DNA from: Rhodobacter capsulatus
GTDB taxonomy: Bacteria > Pseudomonadota > Alphaproteobacteria > Rhodobacterales > Rhodobacteraceae
Assembly: GCF_003254295.1 (NCBI RefSeq)
Contig: NZ_QKZO01000008.1
Span: forward strand, 124,001 to 188,000
Direction of reading: 5' to 3'
Length of the DNA: 64,000 nucleotides
Shown: positions 28,058 to 38,065 of the stretch, one piece after another
How the letters are laid out: the number at the start of each line of letters is the position of its first letter
Position numbering within the stretch: the first letter of the stretch is position 1
Position numbers and translations under genes: made by a program
Notes under the pieces: generated by a model
Seen by the model: only the letters and a program-made list of their open reading frames with translations
Told to the model about the DNA's origin: nothing
The model's database searches: none

Positions 28058-30790
28058 ATGACCCGCCTCACCATGCTTTTTGCCAGTGTCGGCGCGAAGA
28101 TCGTCGGCATCGTGCTGGCGCTTTTGACGATGACCGCGCTGGCGGTCGGCATCAGCCTTGACGTCTTTCGCGACACCGACAGCATCGTCCGCGATCTGGT
28201 CGAGCAGGAGGTGCCGGAGCTGCGCCAGACCATGGCGCTTGCGGGCGCGACCGGGGATCTGGGGCAGGCGATGGTCGACATTCTTTCGGCCGCCACGCCC
28301 GACGATTTGCAGGCGGCGCGGCAGCATCTGCAGCGGACGCTGGCCGGGCTCGAGGCCGCGCTGCGCGACGCCCCCGCGGGTCTGCGCGATGCGGTCGGCA
28401 CGATCGGCGCGCGGGCGGGCGATCTGGTCGATGCCCGGCAACAGGGCTTTGCGGCGCTGGCCGAAACCGATACGGCGGTGGCGGGCATCTTCGAGGTGAA
28501 CACCCGCATTTCCGAACGGCTGGTCGAGATCGGCGATGATGCCTATTTCAACATGGTGATGGGCGGCGAGGCGGCTTCGGGCCGGGTGAAGACCACGCTG
28601 GAAGATCTGGTCGACCGCGATTTCGCCCGGCTCAGCGATGCGCTGGCCTTGCGGATCGAGGTGAACGTGCTGCGCGGCGCGGCGCTGGCGATGGTGCCGG
28701 GGCTGGATGTCGCCGGTCAGGCGATCGTGCGCGACAGCGTGGCCGCTGGCGAAAGCCGGATGCAGGACAAGATCTTTGCCATCGAGGCGACGGGCCCGCT
28801 GGCGCCCCTGCGCGCCGATCTGGCCCGGCTGGCCGATCTGGCGCGCGATCTCGCGCGGCCCGGCAGCCACGAAAATTCACAATTACGACAGCAGATTCAA
28901 AGCCTTGCGACCAAGGTCGATCTGGGTCTCGGCGTGGCCGTCGATGATCTGGCCTTCGCGCTGACGCTGAATGCGATCGAGGCGGGCAAGGCCAATGCGA
29001 CGACGATCGACACGCTTCTGACCCGCGATGTGGCGCCGATGATCGAGGCGGCGCGGATCGAGGCGCGGGCCCGCGATCTGGTCGCCTCGGCGCTGCGGCT
29101 GGCGCTGAGCCGCAGTCTGGAAAGCTATGAGCGCGAAAGTGCCGCGCTGGAGGCCGCGCGGGCGGTGGTGGCGGGGCAGATGGCGCAGCTGCCGCCGGAT
29201 CTTGTGCCCTTGCTGCGCGATCTTCTGGACCGGACCGATCCGGCGAAGGGGCTGGCGCAGGCGCATCTGCGTATGATCAAGGCGCGGGCCGCCGCCGAGA
29301 CGGCCTTTGACGCCGCCAATGCGGCGATGGAGACGATCACCACCGGGGCGGCCACGGCGGCCGAAACGGTGCTCGGGCGGATCGACGGCACCAGCGGCGC
29401 GGTGAACGACCGCACCTCCGGGGCGATCGGCACGCTGCTGGCGCTGGCGGGGCTGAGCGCGGTCTTCGGGCTTCTGGCGCCGCTTCTGGCCTGGCTTGGC
29501 ATCGTGCGGCCGCTGCGGCGGGTGACGCAGGCGACGGCGCGGCTGGCGGCGGGCGACACCGGCGCGGTCGACGGGCTGCGGCCGGGGGCGGGCGAGATCG
29601 GCGCGCTGGCCGGGGCCTTGACGGTGTTTCGCGACGCGCTGAACGACCGCGCCCGGCGCATGCGCGAGGACATGGACCGGGCCGGGGCGGCGGCGGCGGC
29701 CGAACGGGCGGCGCAACAGGCGGCGCTGGCGGCGGCCGAGGCCGAGCGCGACCGCGACCGGCAGGAGCAGGCCCGGCAGGAGGCCGAGCGGCAGGAGCGG
29801 CGGCGGCTGCGCGAAGAGGCCGAGGCCGAGCGCGCGGCGCAGCTGCAGGAGCAGCAGCTGGTGGTGTCGCGGCTGGCCGAGGCGCTGCGGGCGATCTCGG
29901 CGGGCGATCTGACGGCGCGGATCGAGACCGCCTTTCCCGCCGCTTATGAGGGGCTGCGCAGCGATTTCAACCAGGCGGTGACCCGGATGGCCGAGTTGTT
30001 GAGCGAGATCGTCCGGGCCGGCGGTTCGGTGCAATCGGAGGCGGATCAGCTCGGCGCGGCCTCGGGCGAGCTGGGGCGGCGCACGGAAACGCAGGCGGCC
30101 TCGCTGGAGGAAACCGCGGCGGCGATGAACCAGATGGCGGCCTCGGTCGCGCAGGCGCTGCAGGGCGCGCGCGAGGCGGCGCAGGCCGTCGGCCAGACCC
30201 GCGAGACCACCGCCGCCGGGCGCGAGGTGGTGCGCCGCACGTTGCAGGCGATGACCGACATCGCGCAAAGCTCGGAACAGATTTCCCGCATCACCGGCGT
30301 CATCGACGACATCGCCTTCCAGACCAATCTTCTGGCGCTGAATGCGGGCGTGGAAGCCGCGCGGGCGGGCGAGGCCGGGCGCGGCTTTGCCGTTGTCGCG
30401 TCAGAAGTGCGGGGGCTGGCGCAGCGCTCCTCGGAGGCCGCGCATGAGATCGCCGGGCTGATCGCGACCTCGGTGCGGCAGGTTGGCGAGGGGGTGGATC
30501 TGGCCAGCGGCTCGGATGCGGCCTTGGGCCGGATCGAGGATCTGGTCACCCGGCTCGACGCCCTGCTGGCCGCGATCGAGACCGGCGCGGGCGAGCAATC
30601 GGCGGGGATATCGGAGATCACCGCGGCGATGAACCAGCTTGATCAGGTCACCCAGCACAATGCGGCGATGTTCGAGGAAAACGCTGCCGCGACCCAGGCG
30701 CTGCTGGGCGAGGCGCAGAGGCTGCGCGCGCTGACGGCGGTGTTCCGGATGCAGGACGCCGAGGCGCCGCCGCTGCGGCAGGCGGGCTGA
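28058..30790 (+). CDS. Transmembrane methyl-accepting chemotaxis protein
   Basis: 910 residues. TM1 is at about residues 12-32 and a long periplasmic helical sensor follows (about 35-455). TM2 is near 460-485, then comes HAMP ([17 protein letters not shown]), a long charged coiled coil (about 540-600, Glu/Arg/Gln repeats) and a second HAMP-like segment ([12 protein letters not shown]). The signalling domain tip ([20 protein letters not shown]) lies near residue 760-780. No CheR pentapeptide is seen at the C-terminus (PPLRQAG). ATG at 28058 has GGGGGA 6 bp upstream. It is coupled to the preceding binding protein. Confidence 0.88.
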   Translation: MTRLTMLFASVGAKIVGIVLALLTMTALAVGISLDVFRDTDSIVRDLVEQEVPELRQTMALAGATGDLGQAMVDILSAATPDDLQAARQHLQRTLAGLEAALRDAPAGLRDAVGTIGARAGDLVDARQQGFAALAETDTAVAGIFEVNTRISERLVEIGDDAYFNMVMGGEAASGRVKTTLEDLVDRDFARLSDALALRIEVNVLRGAALAMVPGLDVAGQAIVRDSVAAGESRMQDKIFAIEATGPLAPLRADLARLADLARDLARPGSHENSQLRQQIQSLATKVDLGLGVAVDDLAFALTLNAIEAGKANATTIDTLLTRDVAPMIEAARIEARARDLVASALRLALSRSLESYERESAALEAARAVVAGQMAQLPPDLVPLLRDLLDRTDPAKGLAQAHLRMIKARAAAETAFDAANAAMETITTGAATAAETVLGRIDGTSGAVNDRTSGAIGTLLALAGLSAVFGLLAPLLAWLGIVRPLRRVTQATARLAAGDTGAVDGLRPGAGEIGALAGALTVFRDALNDRARRMREDMDRAGAAAAAERAAQQAALAAAEAERDRDRQEQARQEAERQERRRLREEAEAERAAQLQEQQLVVSRLAEALRAISAGDLTARIETAFPAAYEGLRSDFNQAVTRMAELLSEIVRAGGSVQSEADQLGAASGELGRRTETQAASLEETAAAMNQMAASVAQALQGAREAAQAVGQTRETTAAGREVVRRTLQAMTDIAQSSEQISRITGVIDDIAFQTNLLALNAGVEAARAGEAGRGFAVVASEVRGLAQRSSEAAHEIAGLIATSVRQVGEGVDLASGSDAALGRIEDLVTRLDALLAAIETGAGEQSAGISEITAAMNQLDQVTQHNAAMFEENAAATQALLGEAQRLRALTAVFRMQDAEAPPLRQAG

Positions 30791-30943
30791 AGATCCCCGA
30801 TCGGCCGATTTTTGCGCAAGATTATCAGGATCTTGCCCTTGCATCCCGGGGGGGCGGACATAGCTGATATGCGGGGCGGTTTCGATGGTTGCCCCGCCCT
30901 GCCCGGGCTGCTACGGGGGGCCGATTGCAAGAAGGGGAACCGC

Positions 30944-31738
30944 ATGGAAACCGGGGACGATCCGGTGGTCATCCGCCACCGCGAGCTGGAGCGCTATGCC
31001 AACACGGCGCTCAAGGCGGGCAGGATCATGATGGAAAGCGGCGCCTCGGTCAGCGTCGTGCACCGCGGCATCACGATGATCGCGCGCGGCTTCGGCGTCG
31101 AGACGATCGGGCTGCGCTCGGGCTATACCTCGATCGCGATGACCGTGCATGTGGCGGATCAGACGATCACCCGGATGCTGCAGGTCGGGCGGCTGGGGGT
31201 GAACCACCGGCTCGATCTGGCGGTGCGCCAGCTTTGCGCGCGCGCCGAAAGGGGCGGCATGAGCGTCGAGGAGGTCGAGGCCGAACTGGCGCGGCTGGTG
31301 CGCGAGACGCCGCGGCATGCGCCCTGGTTCACCGCGCTGGCGGTGGGGCTGGCCTGCGCCTCCTTCGGGCGGCTTCTGGGCGTCGACTGGCTGGCTTTCG
31401 GGCCGGTCTGGCTGGCGGGCGCGATCGGGCAATACATCCGCCACCACCTGCTGCATCGCGGCGTGAACATCTTCATCGTCGCCGGGGCGATCGCCTTCCT
31501 GTCGGCGACGCTGGGCGGGCTTGGCGCGATCGCGCTGCAAAGCGCCACGGTGCAGCTGGCGATGATGGCCTCGATCCTGCTTCTGGTGCCGGGCGTGCCC
31601 TCGACCAATGCGCAGACCGACATCATGGACGGCTATCCGACGATGGGCAGCGCCCGCGCGGTCTGGGTGCTGATGATCATGCTCTTCGCCGCGACCGGGA
31701 TCTGGTTTGCCGAGGAACTTCTGGGGATGAGGAGTTGA
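30944..31738 (+). CDS. ThrE-type threonine/serine exporter, cytosolic-plus-membrane half (DUF1212)
   Basis: 264 residues. The N-terminal soluble part has YANTALKAGRIMMESGASVS, the hallmark of the ThrE/DUF1212 family, and the C-terminal half has about five helices including SILLLVPGVPSTNAQTDIMDG. The paired downstream gene (DUF3815) provides the rest, so the exporter is split into two proteins. AAGGGG precedes ATG at 30944. The substrate is inferred from the family. Confidence 0.82.
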   Translation: METGDDPVVIRHRELERYANTALKAGRIMMESGASVSVVHRGITMIARGFGVETIGLRSGYTSIAMTVHVADQTITRMLQVGRLGVNHRLDLAVRQLCARAERGGMSVEEVEAELARLVRETPRHAPWFTALAVGLACASFGRLLGVDWLAFGPVWLAGAIGQYIRHHLLHRGVNIFIVAGAIAFLSATLGGLGAIALQSATVQLAMMASILLLVPGVPSTNAQTDIMDGYPTMGSARAVWVLMIMLFAATGIWFAEELLGMRS

Positions 31739-31740
31739 TC

Positions 31741-32208
31741 ATGTGGGATTTCCTGCCGCATCTGCTGCATCAGGCGCTGTTTGGCGCCGCCGCCGCCGCG
31801 GGCTTCGGCGTTCTGTTCAACTTCGGTCTGCGGGCACTGCCCTGGTGCGCGGCGGCCGGGGCGCTGGCGCTGATGGTCCGCACCGGCGGGCTCGATCTGG
31901 CCTGGAGCCTCGAGGGCGCCACTTTCGCCGCCGCCATCGTCACCTCCTGCGCGGTCTCGGCGCTGCGCCGCGTGCTGGGCCCTGCCTGCAATGCGGTGGC
32001 GCTGGCGGGCTGCATTCCGATGGTGCCGGGCGCCTTTTTCGGCGAGGCGCTTCTGGGCTTCTTTGCCCTGACCGCGCCGCATCCGGCCGATGCGGCCGAG
32101 ATCTTCGTCGCCGCGGCCGAGCATATCATCCGCGTCATCTTCACCCTGGCGGCGATCGGCGCGGGGCTGGCGATCCCGGCGCAGCTGTTGAAAAACCAGG
32201 ACTTCTGA
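31741..32208 (+). CDS. ThrE-type exporter, small membrane half (DUF3815)
   Basis: 155 residues with about four or five helices. The family motif GCIPMVPGAFFGEALLG is present. It starts 2 bp after the stop of the larger half with GGAG inside the end of that gene, so it is co-translated. Together they should form an amino-acid exporter of the ThrE class. Confidence 0.8.
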   Translation: MWDFLPHLLHQALFGAAAAAGFGVLFNFGLRALPWCAAAGALALMVRTGGLDLAWSLEGATFAAAIVTSCAVSALRRVLGPACNAVALAGCIPMVPGAFFGEALLGFFALTAPHPADAAEIFVAAAEHIIRVIFTLAAIGAGLAIPAQLLKNQDF

Positions 32209-32220
32209 GCCCCGACGGGC

Positions 32221-32985
32221 TCAATCAAGCCCGGTGCAGACCAGCCGTCCGGGCGCTCCGGCGAAGAACAACGTATCGCGCTGCTGCCCGGTGCCGGTTT
32301 CGGTTTCAAGCCGCAACCCGGCGAGGGGCAGGCCCAGATAGCGGCCGCGCAGCGGCACGTCGATCTGTTGCCAGGCCCCGCTTTGACGGAGGCGCAGCGG
32401 CTGACCCGGCGGCGGATTTCCGGCAGGCCAGGGGATCGCGCCGATCGCCTCTGACGCGCTGGCCGCAGCCTGCCGCAGACTGCGGGTGAGGGCGCGATAC
32501 TCCGGTCCGGGGCGGCAGGTCTCGATCCCGCGCAGCAGATCGTCGAGCACCGGCGCGGGCGCGGGCGGCTCCGCCGGACTGGGGGCGAAGCGCACAAGCG
32601 CCCCCTCGGCCGTGGCCAGAACCAGCTGGCCCCGCCGGTCGCGCGCCAAAAAGGCGGCCGGGCGATCCTGAAACCGCGGCGGACACTCCGGGTCGTTGCC
32701 GCGTTCCACCACCGCAAGGCCGACGCCGGGAAACAGCACCTCGTAGCGCTGATAGGCGCAGCGATCCTCGGCCGCGGCGGGGGGGGCGGGGCGGTGGCTG
32801 ATGGCGCAATCGCCCGCAAAAAGCGTCTCGCCCCCGGCCGCGGTCAGGCTGCAGGCGCCCGTGTAATCGGTTGCACCGCCCGGCTCGGCCGCCAAAGCCG
32901 CCGCGGCAAAGCCGAACCAGACCAGCGCCGCCAGAGCGGGGCCAGTCCAGCCAAGGACGCCAGGGGAAGGGCGAAACCACGTCAC
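32221..32985 (-). CDS. Secreted protein of unknown function
   Basis: 254 residues from a GTG start at 32985 that has TCAGGA upstream; longer in-frame starts are not supported. The N-terminus is a signal peptide (GPALAALVWFGFAAAALAAE). The mature part has six or more cysteines (ACSLTA, GDCAIS, DRCAYQRYEV, DPECPPRF, ETCRPG, LVCTG), suggesting disulfides and a periplasmic location. No known domain was recognised. It converges on the ThrE pair. Confidence 0.6.
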   Translation of the reverse strand: MTWFRPSPGVLGWTGPALAALVWFGFAAAALAAEPGGATDYTGACSLTAAGGETLFAGDCAISHRPAPPAAAEDRCAYQRYEVLFPGVGLAVVERGNDPECPPRFQDRPAAFLARDRRGQLVLATAEGALVRFAPSPAEPPAPAPVLDDLLRGIETCRPGPEYRALTRSLRQAAASASEAIGAIPWPAGNPPPGQPLRLRQSGAWQQIDVPLRGRYLGLPLAGLRLETETGTGQQRDTLFFAGAPGRLVCTGLD

Positions 32986-33349
32986 TGCAGGATCCTGACC
33001 GGCCACATCGGGGGAACCATCGCGGGCGAAGGTGAAGACGGCGCTAAGACGGCGCCGAATTTCCGGCGCATTTGAGCTTTCGCCCGGGGCGTTTTGGCCC
33101 GATCCGGGTTTGCGGCGGTGCGCGCACGTCCCTTCGGGGCGCGCACCGCCGGGTGAAGGGGGGCGTGAGGGCACCCGCCCTTCGGCTGTCTTGATTGACG
33201 GAAAAATCAACTCTCGCTAGCGAGGCGCAGCGCGCAGGGCTGGGCCAAATGCGACGCTTCCGGATCAAAACGCGTCACCTGCGCGGCGCGAAGACCACGT
33301 TTCCGTGATCGGCCCCCGCGGCCGTGCCGGGGAACGCGCCGCGGCCCGG
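32986..33349. other. Gene-free stretch with two hairpins
   Basis: About 360 bp without a convincing gene. A perfect 12-bp stem (CGGCGGTGCGCG 33113-33124 with CGCGCACCGCCG 33140-33151) encloses CCC-TTCG-GGG. A second imperfect stem (about 33156-33183, GAAGGG..CCCTTC) follows within 5 bp. Neither has a T-run. They may be an RNA structure or REP-like element. TTGAT at 33191 and ATCAA at 33206 do not match the Fnr spacing. Confidence 0.5.
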
Positions 33350-34252
33350 TCAGGCCCGCGCCGGTTCCAGCCACCCCGCCGCGACCTGACGGCGATGCGC
33401 GGTCAGCGCGTTGCGCATCAGCATCGCCACCGTCACCGGCCCGACGCCGCCCGGAACCGGGGTGATCCAGCCCGCCACCTCGCGCACCGCCTCGGTGTCG
33501 ACATCGCCGAGGATCCGCACCTTGCCCGCCGCATCGGTCACCTGATTGATCCCGATGTCGATCACCGCCGCGCCGGGCTTGATCATCTCGGGGCCGATCA
33601 GATGCGCCTTGCCCACCGCCACGATCACCACATCGGCGCGGCGCGAATGCATCGCGACCGAGCGCGTCATGTGGTGACAGACCGTCACCGTCGCCCCCTC
33701 GGCCATCAGCAGGAAGGCGACGGGCTTGCCGACGATTTCCGAATGGCCGATCATCACCACTTCAAGCCCCGGCAAGGGCAGCCCGGTCGCCCGCACCATC
33801 TCCACCGCCGCCGCCGCGGTGCAGGGCGCCAGCGCAATGTCATTGTAAACGATATTGCCGATCGAGGCGGGGTTCATCCCCTCGACATCCTTCAAGGGAT
33901 GGATCGCCGATTGCAGGGATCGCACATGGATATGCGCGGGCACCGGGCGTTGCAGGATGATCCCCAGCACCGAAGGGTCGTCGTTCAGCGCCGCGATCTT
34001 GCGCTTGCAGGCCTCCTGCGTCGCCGCGGCCTCCCAGACCACCTGCTCGAAGGGCAGACCGGCCGTCGCGGCGGCGCGGGCCTGATTGCGGACATAGACC
34101 TCGATCTCGGGCGAGGGGCCGATCGAGATCGACACCAGCCGCCCGACCGGATGGGTCTGCGCCGCCGCCTCCAGCTCGGCGCGGATCCCGGCCAGAAGGC
34201 GCTGCTGCACAGCCTTGCCGTCGATGATCCGGTGATCGCGTCTGTCGGCCAT
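33350..34252 (-). CDS. FolD-like methylene-tetrahydrofolate dehydrogenase with altered active site
   Basis: 300 residues. The FolD fold is clear: GIILQRPVPAHI, MIGHSEIVGKPVA, the C-terminal PGGVGPVTVAML. FolD makes 10-formyl-THF from methylene-THF by dehydrogenase and cyclohydrolase steps. Here the conserved YVxxK site reads YVRNQ, so the catalytic Lys (human K56) is Gln57; KDVDG reads KDVEG (E124); PCTPxG reads PCTAAA; GRS in the NADP site reads GHS. From memory, K-to-Q at this place leaves dehydrogenase but not cyclohydrolase activity. It may be a one-function enzyme or paralogue. AAGGAGAG precedes ATG at 34252. Confidence 0.82.
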   Translation of the reverse strand: MADRRDHRIIDGKAVQQRLLAGIRAELEAAAQTHPVGRLVSISIGPSPEIEVYVRNQARAAATAGLPFEQVVWEAAATQEACKRKIAALNDDPSVLGIILQRPVPAHIHVRSLQSAIHPLKDVEGMNPASIGNIVYNDIALAPCTAAAAVEMVRATGLPLPGLEVVMIGHSEIVGKPVAFLLMAEGATVTVCHHMTRSVAMHSRRADVVIVAVGKAHLIGPEMIKPGAAVIDIGINQVTDAAGKVRILGDVDTEAVREVAGWITPVPGGVGPVTVAMLMRNALTAHRRQVAAGWLEPARA

Positions 34253-34345
34253 GGCGGGTCTCTCCTTGCTGCGCGGCTGGGCCGATCCTTGCACGGCGCC
34301 ACCGCTGCCCGCGTTCCGGCGCCGACGCATCGGCGGGAAAAAGCG

Positions 34346-37300
34346 TCAGACCCCGGGGCCTTCGACGCGCAGGCTGGATCGGCCGCCGCCCTCCTTGCGC
34401 ACGGCGATGCGGGTGGCGATGCGGGCCTGCATCGCCTCGACATGGCTGATCACGCCCACTTGCCGCCCCTGCGATTGCAGTGTCTCGAGCGCGTCGATCG
34501 CCAGATCAAGGCTGCCCGCATCCAGCGCGCCGAAACCTTCGTCAATGAAAAGCGTGCCTGCGAAAGTGCCCTTGCCGCCCATCTGCGAGAGCGCGAGCGC
34601 CAGCGCCAGCGAGACCAGAAACCGCTCGCCGCCCGAAAGGCTGCGGGTGGCGCGCGGGCTGTCGCCCATGTCGCGGTCCTCGACCTGCAGGCTCAGATCG
34701 GCGGCGCGGCGCAGCCGGTAGCGCGGGTTCAGATCGGCCAGATGGCGGTTGGCGTGATCGACCAGAACATCCAGCGTGATCGCCTGCGCGATGCGCGCAA
34801 ACCGGTCGCCCGAGCGCGCGCCGATCGCCTTGTTCACCGCCTCCCAGACCTCCAGCTCCGCCCGCGCGGCCTCGGTTTCGGCCGCCAGATCGGCCAGCGC
34901 CGCCCGCGTCGCCGCATCGCGCGCAAGCTCGGCCGAGAGCCGCCCGATCTCTTGCGCGCGGCGTTCGGTCTCGGCCTCAAGCGTCGCAAGACGGGCGGCG
35001 AGCGCCTCGGGGTCTTCTGCGGGAAGTCCTTGTTCCTCAATCTCTTGCAGGTCGGTCTTGCGCGCCTCGAGGGCCGAGCGTGCCGCCGTCACCGCATCGT
35101 CAAGCCCGCGCAGCTCGGCGCGCAGGCTTTCGGCCGTGCCGGGCGGCAGGGCGATCAGCGCGGCCAGGTCCGTTCCGGTCATCCCGGCGGCCTCCAGCGC
35201 GGCGGCCAGCCGCGCCTCGGCCACGCCCTGCGCCTCGGCGGTCTCGCGCGTGGCGCGGGCGGTTTCCGCCGCGCGGGCCTCGGTGGCGGCAAGCTCTGCC
35301 TGCGCCGCGGCAAGGGCGGTTGCGGCTTGCTGTTGCGCCTGTTGCGCCGCCAGCCGACGGTCGTTGAAGTGGCTGCGATGCGCGGCGGTGGGCTGCCCGT
35401 CCAGAAGCGGCGCCCGTTCGGCGCGCAGGGCGGCCCATGCGGCGTTCCGGTTCCGCGCCGCCTGCGCAGCGGTCCCGGCCTGCGCCTGCGCCGTCTCGGC
35501 ATCGCGTCGCGCCGCGGCCAGCTGCGGGGCGAGCGCGGTCAGCGCCTGTTGCGCCGCCTGCAGCGCCGCCCGCGCCGCGCCGACGGCAAGGACCGTGGCC
35601 GTCAGCCGTTCGGCCAGCCCCGGCGCGGCCGGGTCGTGCTCTCCCGCAAGGGCAAGCGCGGGGGCGAGCGCCAGTGCCAGCCGGTCGCGCCGGGCTGCGG
35701 CCTCGGTCCGGCGGGCCTCGGCCAGCGCGGCCGCCTGCGCGGTTTCGGCCTGCAGCAAGGCCAGCCGCTCGCGCGTGCCGCGATGCGCCAAAAGCGCCCG
35801 GCGCAGGCGCTCGCGGTCGCGCCCGGTCTCGGTCAGGCGGGTGCGCAGCGCCGAAATCTCCGCCTGCGCGGCGGCCTCGGCGGTTTGCAGCGCGCGAAGA
35901 TGGAGCTGCGCCGCGGCAAGGGCGGTCGGGTCCGGGGTCTCGGGCAGCGCGGGGCAAAGCGGCCGGGCGGTGACGCGGGCCCGGGTCTCGGTCCAGGCGG
36001 CGCGGGCGGCTTCGGCGCGGCTGCGGGCGCGGTGGCGCTCCTCGGCCGCCTGTTTGGCCCGGGCCTCGGCGCGGGCGCGGGCGCCCTGCGCGGCGGTCAG
36101 CGCGTCCCGCGCCGCCAGCGCCGCGCCGCGGGCGGCGGATTGGTCGGCGCGCAGCCGGTCGGCCAGATGCGCCAGCCCCGCCTCGGCCGGGGTCGGATGC
36201 TCGAGCGCGCCGCAGACCGGGCAGGGGCTGCCCGGGGTCAGGCGCGCGCGCAGGCTGCGGGCGGCATCGGAAAGCGCCAGATCGGCCTGTTCGAGCGGCG
36301 CCGCAAGCGTGGCCATCTGCGTCTCGGCGCGTGCAAGTGCCTCTTTCGCCGCGCTTTCCTGCGCCTCCGCCACGGCGGCTTCGGTGGCGGCCGCGGTTGC
36401 CGCTGTCTGTCCCGCCGCACCCAAGGCTTCGGCTTCGGCGCCATCGCGCAGCGCCCGCGCCAGCTCGGCCAGATCGGTTTCGATCCGCGCCAGATCGGCG
36501 GTGCGGGCGGGGGGATGCGCGGCTTCAAGCGGCGCAAGCGCCTGTTGCAGCGCCGCGGCGGTTTGCGCCAGGGCGCTGTCGGCGGCCTGATCGCGGGCCT
36601 CGTCTGCGCAAGCGGTCTCTGCCTCGGTCGCCAGTGCCTGCGCCCGGTCGCGCGCCGCCTGCGCGGCCTGCGCCGCCGCGGTTGCCGCCGCGCTGGCCGC
36701 CTGATGATCGGCCAGATCGCGGCGCAGCTGCGGCCAGTCATCGGCCAGAGCCGCGACCCGGGAAAGCCCCGCCAGCGCCGTTTCGGCGCGGCGCTGATCC
36801 GCGCCCGCGCGCGCCTCGGCGGCGGCAAGATCGGCAAGCGCCCCTGCGGCGCTGGCCGCCGCCTGTTGCGCCGTCAGGGCTTGTGCCTGCGCCGCTTCCG
36901 CCTCGGTCGCGGCACTGCCGATCTGCGCGTCCAGCTCGGCGGCGCGGTCCCAGATCCGGCCAAGTGCCTTGAACTCCTCTTCCGTTTCGGCCACCGCCGC
37001 ACGCGCCCGGTCGGCCGCATCGGCCTGTTGCGCCAAGGCCAAGGCCGTCGCGGCGCGGGCCGCCGTTGCCGCTTCGGCCGCCGTCCGCGCCAGGGCCAGA
37101 CGGCTGCGGGCCTCGGTCGCCGCCTGCCAGGGCAGGCGCAGCGGTGCCGCCCGCTCCAGCCGCTCCAGCTGCGCCCGGGCCGGGCCCGCTTCGGCCTGCC
37201 GCGTCTCGGCCCCGGCCAGCGCGGCGGCGGCGGTCTGCAGCTGCGCCTGCGCTTCGGCATGGCGGCGGTGACGGGCCAGCGCCTCGGTCAGCCCCGCCCG

Positions 37301-38062
37301 CTCTGCCGCCGCCGCCTCCGTCGCCGCGGTCTTTGCCGCGATCTCCTCCGTCAGCGCCGCGCGGGCGGCGTCGTCGAGCAAGCGATGCTCGGCCGCGCGG
37401 GCCAGAAGCTGCGCATGGGCGGCCCGCGCGGCCTCGGTCCGCTCATAGACCCGGATCGAGACCGCCCGGTAAAGCCCGGTTCCGGTGACCTTTTCCAAAA
37501 GCGCCGCGCGCTCGCCGGTGTCGGCACGCAGGAAGGCGTCGAAATCCCCCTGCGCCAAGAGGACGGTGCGGCGGAATTCCTCGTAGGACAGGCCGGTCAG
37601 CGCCGCGACCTGTTCGCTGACCGCCTGGGTCTGCGCCGCCAGCACCTGCCCGTCCGCGGCCCGGGCCAGGCTGCGCGCCACCGATTGCAGCTTGCCCTCG
37701 ACCCGGTCGCGGGCCCGCCGTGCCTGCCAGCGCGCGATATAGTCCGCGCCGTCGCGGCCGGTGAACCGCACCTCGGCCCAGCCCGTCGCCGCGCCGCGCC
37801 GCAAGATCGCGCGGCTGTCGGCGGCGCTGATCTCCTCGCCCGCGGCGTCGGGCACCTTGTCGCCGCGCGCCCCCGCCGAGAGCCGCGGCGCGTCGCCGTA
37901 AAGCGCCAGACACATCGCATCGAGGATCGAGGATTTGCCCGCCCCGGTTTCCCCGGTGATCGCGAACAGCCCGGCGCCCGCCAGCGGCGCGGTGGTGAAA
38001 TCGATGCGGAAGGGTGCCGCGAGGCTGGCGATGTTCTGCCCGGAAATCGACAGGATGCGCAT
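34346..38062 (-). CDS. sbcC: Exonuclease SbcC (SMC-like ATPase subunit)
   Basis: 1238 residues. The Walker A (ITGETGAGKSSILDAMCLAL) lies at about residues 35-55. Two very long Ala/Arg/Glu-rich coiled coils flank a zinc hook CPVC near residues 612-615. The C-terminus has the ABC signature (SLSGGERFLVSLALAL) and Walker B (LFIDEGFGALD). With SbcD it cleaves DNA hairpins and palindromes. It begins 3 bp after the stop of sbcD. Confidence 0.92.
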   Translation of the reverse strand: MRILSISGQNIASLAAPFRIDFTTAPLAGAGLFAITGETGAGKSSILDAMCLALYGDAPRLSAGARGDKVPDAAGEEISAADSRAILRRGAATGWAEVRFTGRDGADYIARWQARRARDRVEGKLQSVARSLARAADGQVLAAQTQAVSEQVAALTGLSYEEFRRTVLLAQGDFDAFLRADTGERAALLEKVTGTGLYRAVSIRVYERTEAARAAHAQLLARAAEHRLLDDAARAALTEEIAAKTAATEAAAAERAGLTEALARHRRHAEAQAQLQTAAAALAGAETRQAEAGPARAQLERLERAAPLRLPWQAATEARSRLALARTAAEAATAARAATALALAQQADAADRARAAVAETEEEFKALGRIWDRAAELDAQIGSAATEAEAAQAQALTAQQAAASAAGALADLAAAEARAGADQRRAETALAGLSRVAALADDWPQLRRDLADHQAASAAATAAAQAAQAARDRAQALATEAETACADEARDQAADSALAQTAAALQQALAPLEAAHPPARTADLARIETDLAELARALRDGAEAEALGAAGQTAATAAATEAAVAEAQESAAKEALARAETQMATLAAPLEQADLALSDAARSLRARLTPGSPCPVCGALEHPTPAEAGLAHLADRLRADQSAARGAALAARDALTAAQGARARAEARAKQAAEERHRARSRAEAARAAWTETRARVTARPLCPALPETPDPTALAAAQLHLRALQTAEAAAQAEISALRTRLTETGRDRERLRRALLAHRGTRERLALLQAETAQAAALAEARRTEAAARRDRLALALAPALALAGEHDPAAPGLAERLTATVLAVGAARAALQAAQQALTALAPQLAAARRDAETAQAQAGTAAQAARNRNAAWAALRAERAPLLDGQPTAAHRSHFNDRRLAAQQAQQQAATALAAAQAELAATEARAAETARATRETAEAQGVAEARLAAALEAAGMTGTDLAALIALPPGTAESLRAELRGLDDAVTAARSALEARKTDLQEIEEQGLPAEDPEALAARLATLEAETERRAQEIGRLSAELARDAATRAALADLAAETEAARAELEVWEAVNKAIGARSGDRFARIAQAITLDVLVDHANRHLADLNPRYRLRRAADLSLQVEDRDMGDSPRATRSLSGGERFLVSLALALALSQMGGKGTFAGTLFIDEGFGALDAGSLDLAIDALETLQSQGRQVGVISHVEAMQARIATRIAVRKEGGGRSSLRVEGPGV

Positions 38063-38065
38063 GGG

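Noticed and set aside
33191-33210. TTGAT..ATCAA as an Fnr box
   Set aside because: The half sites are 10 bp apart and not the required 4.
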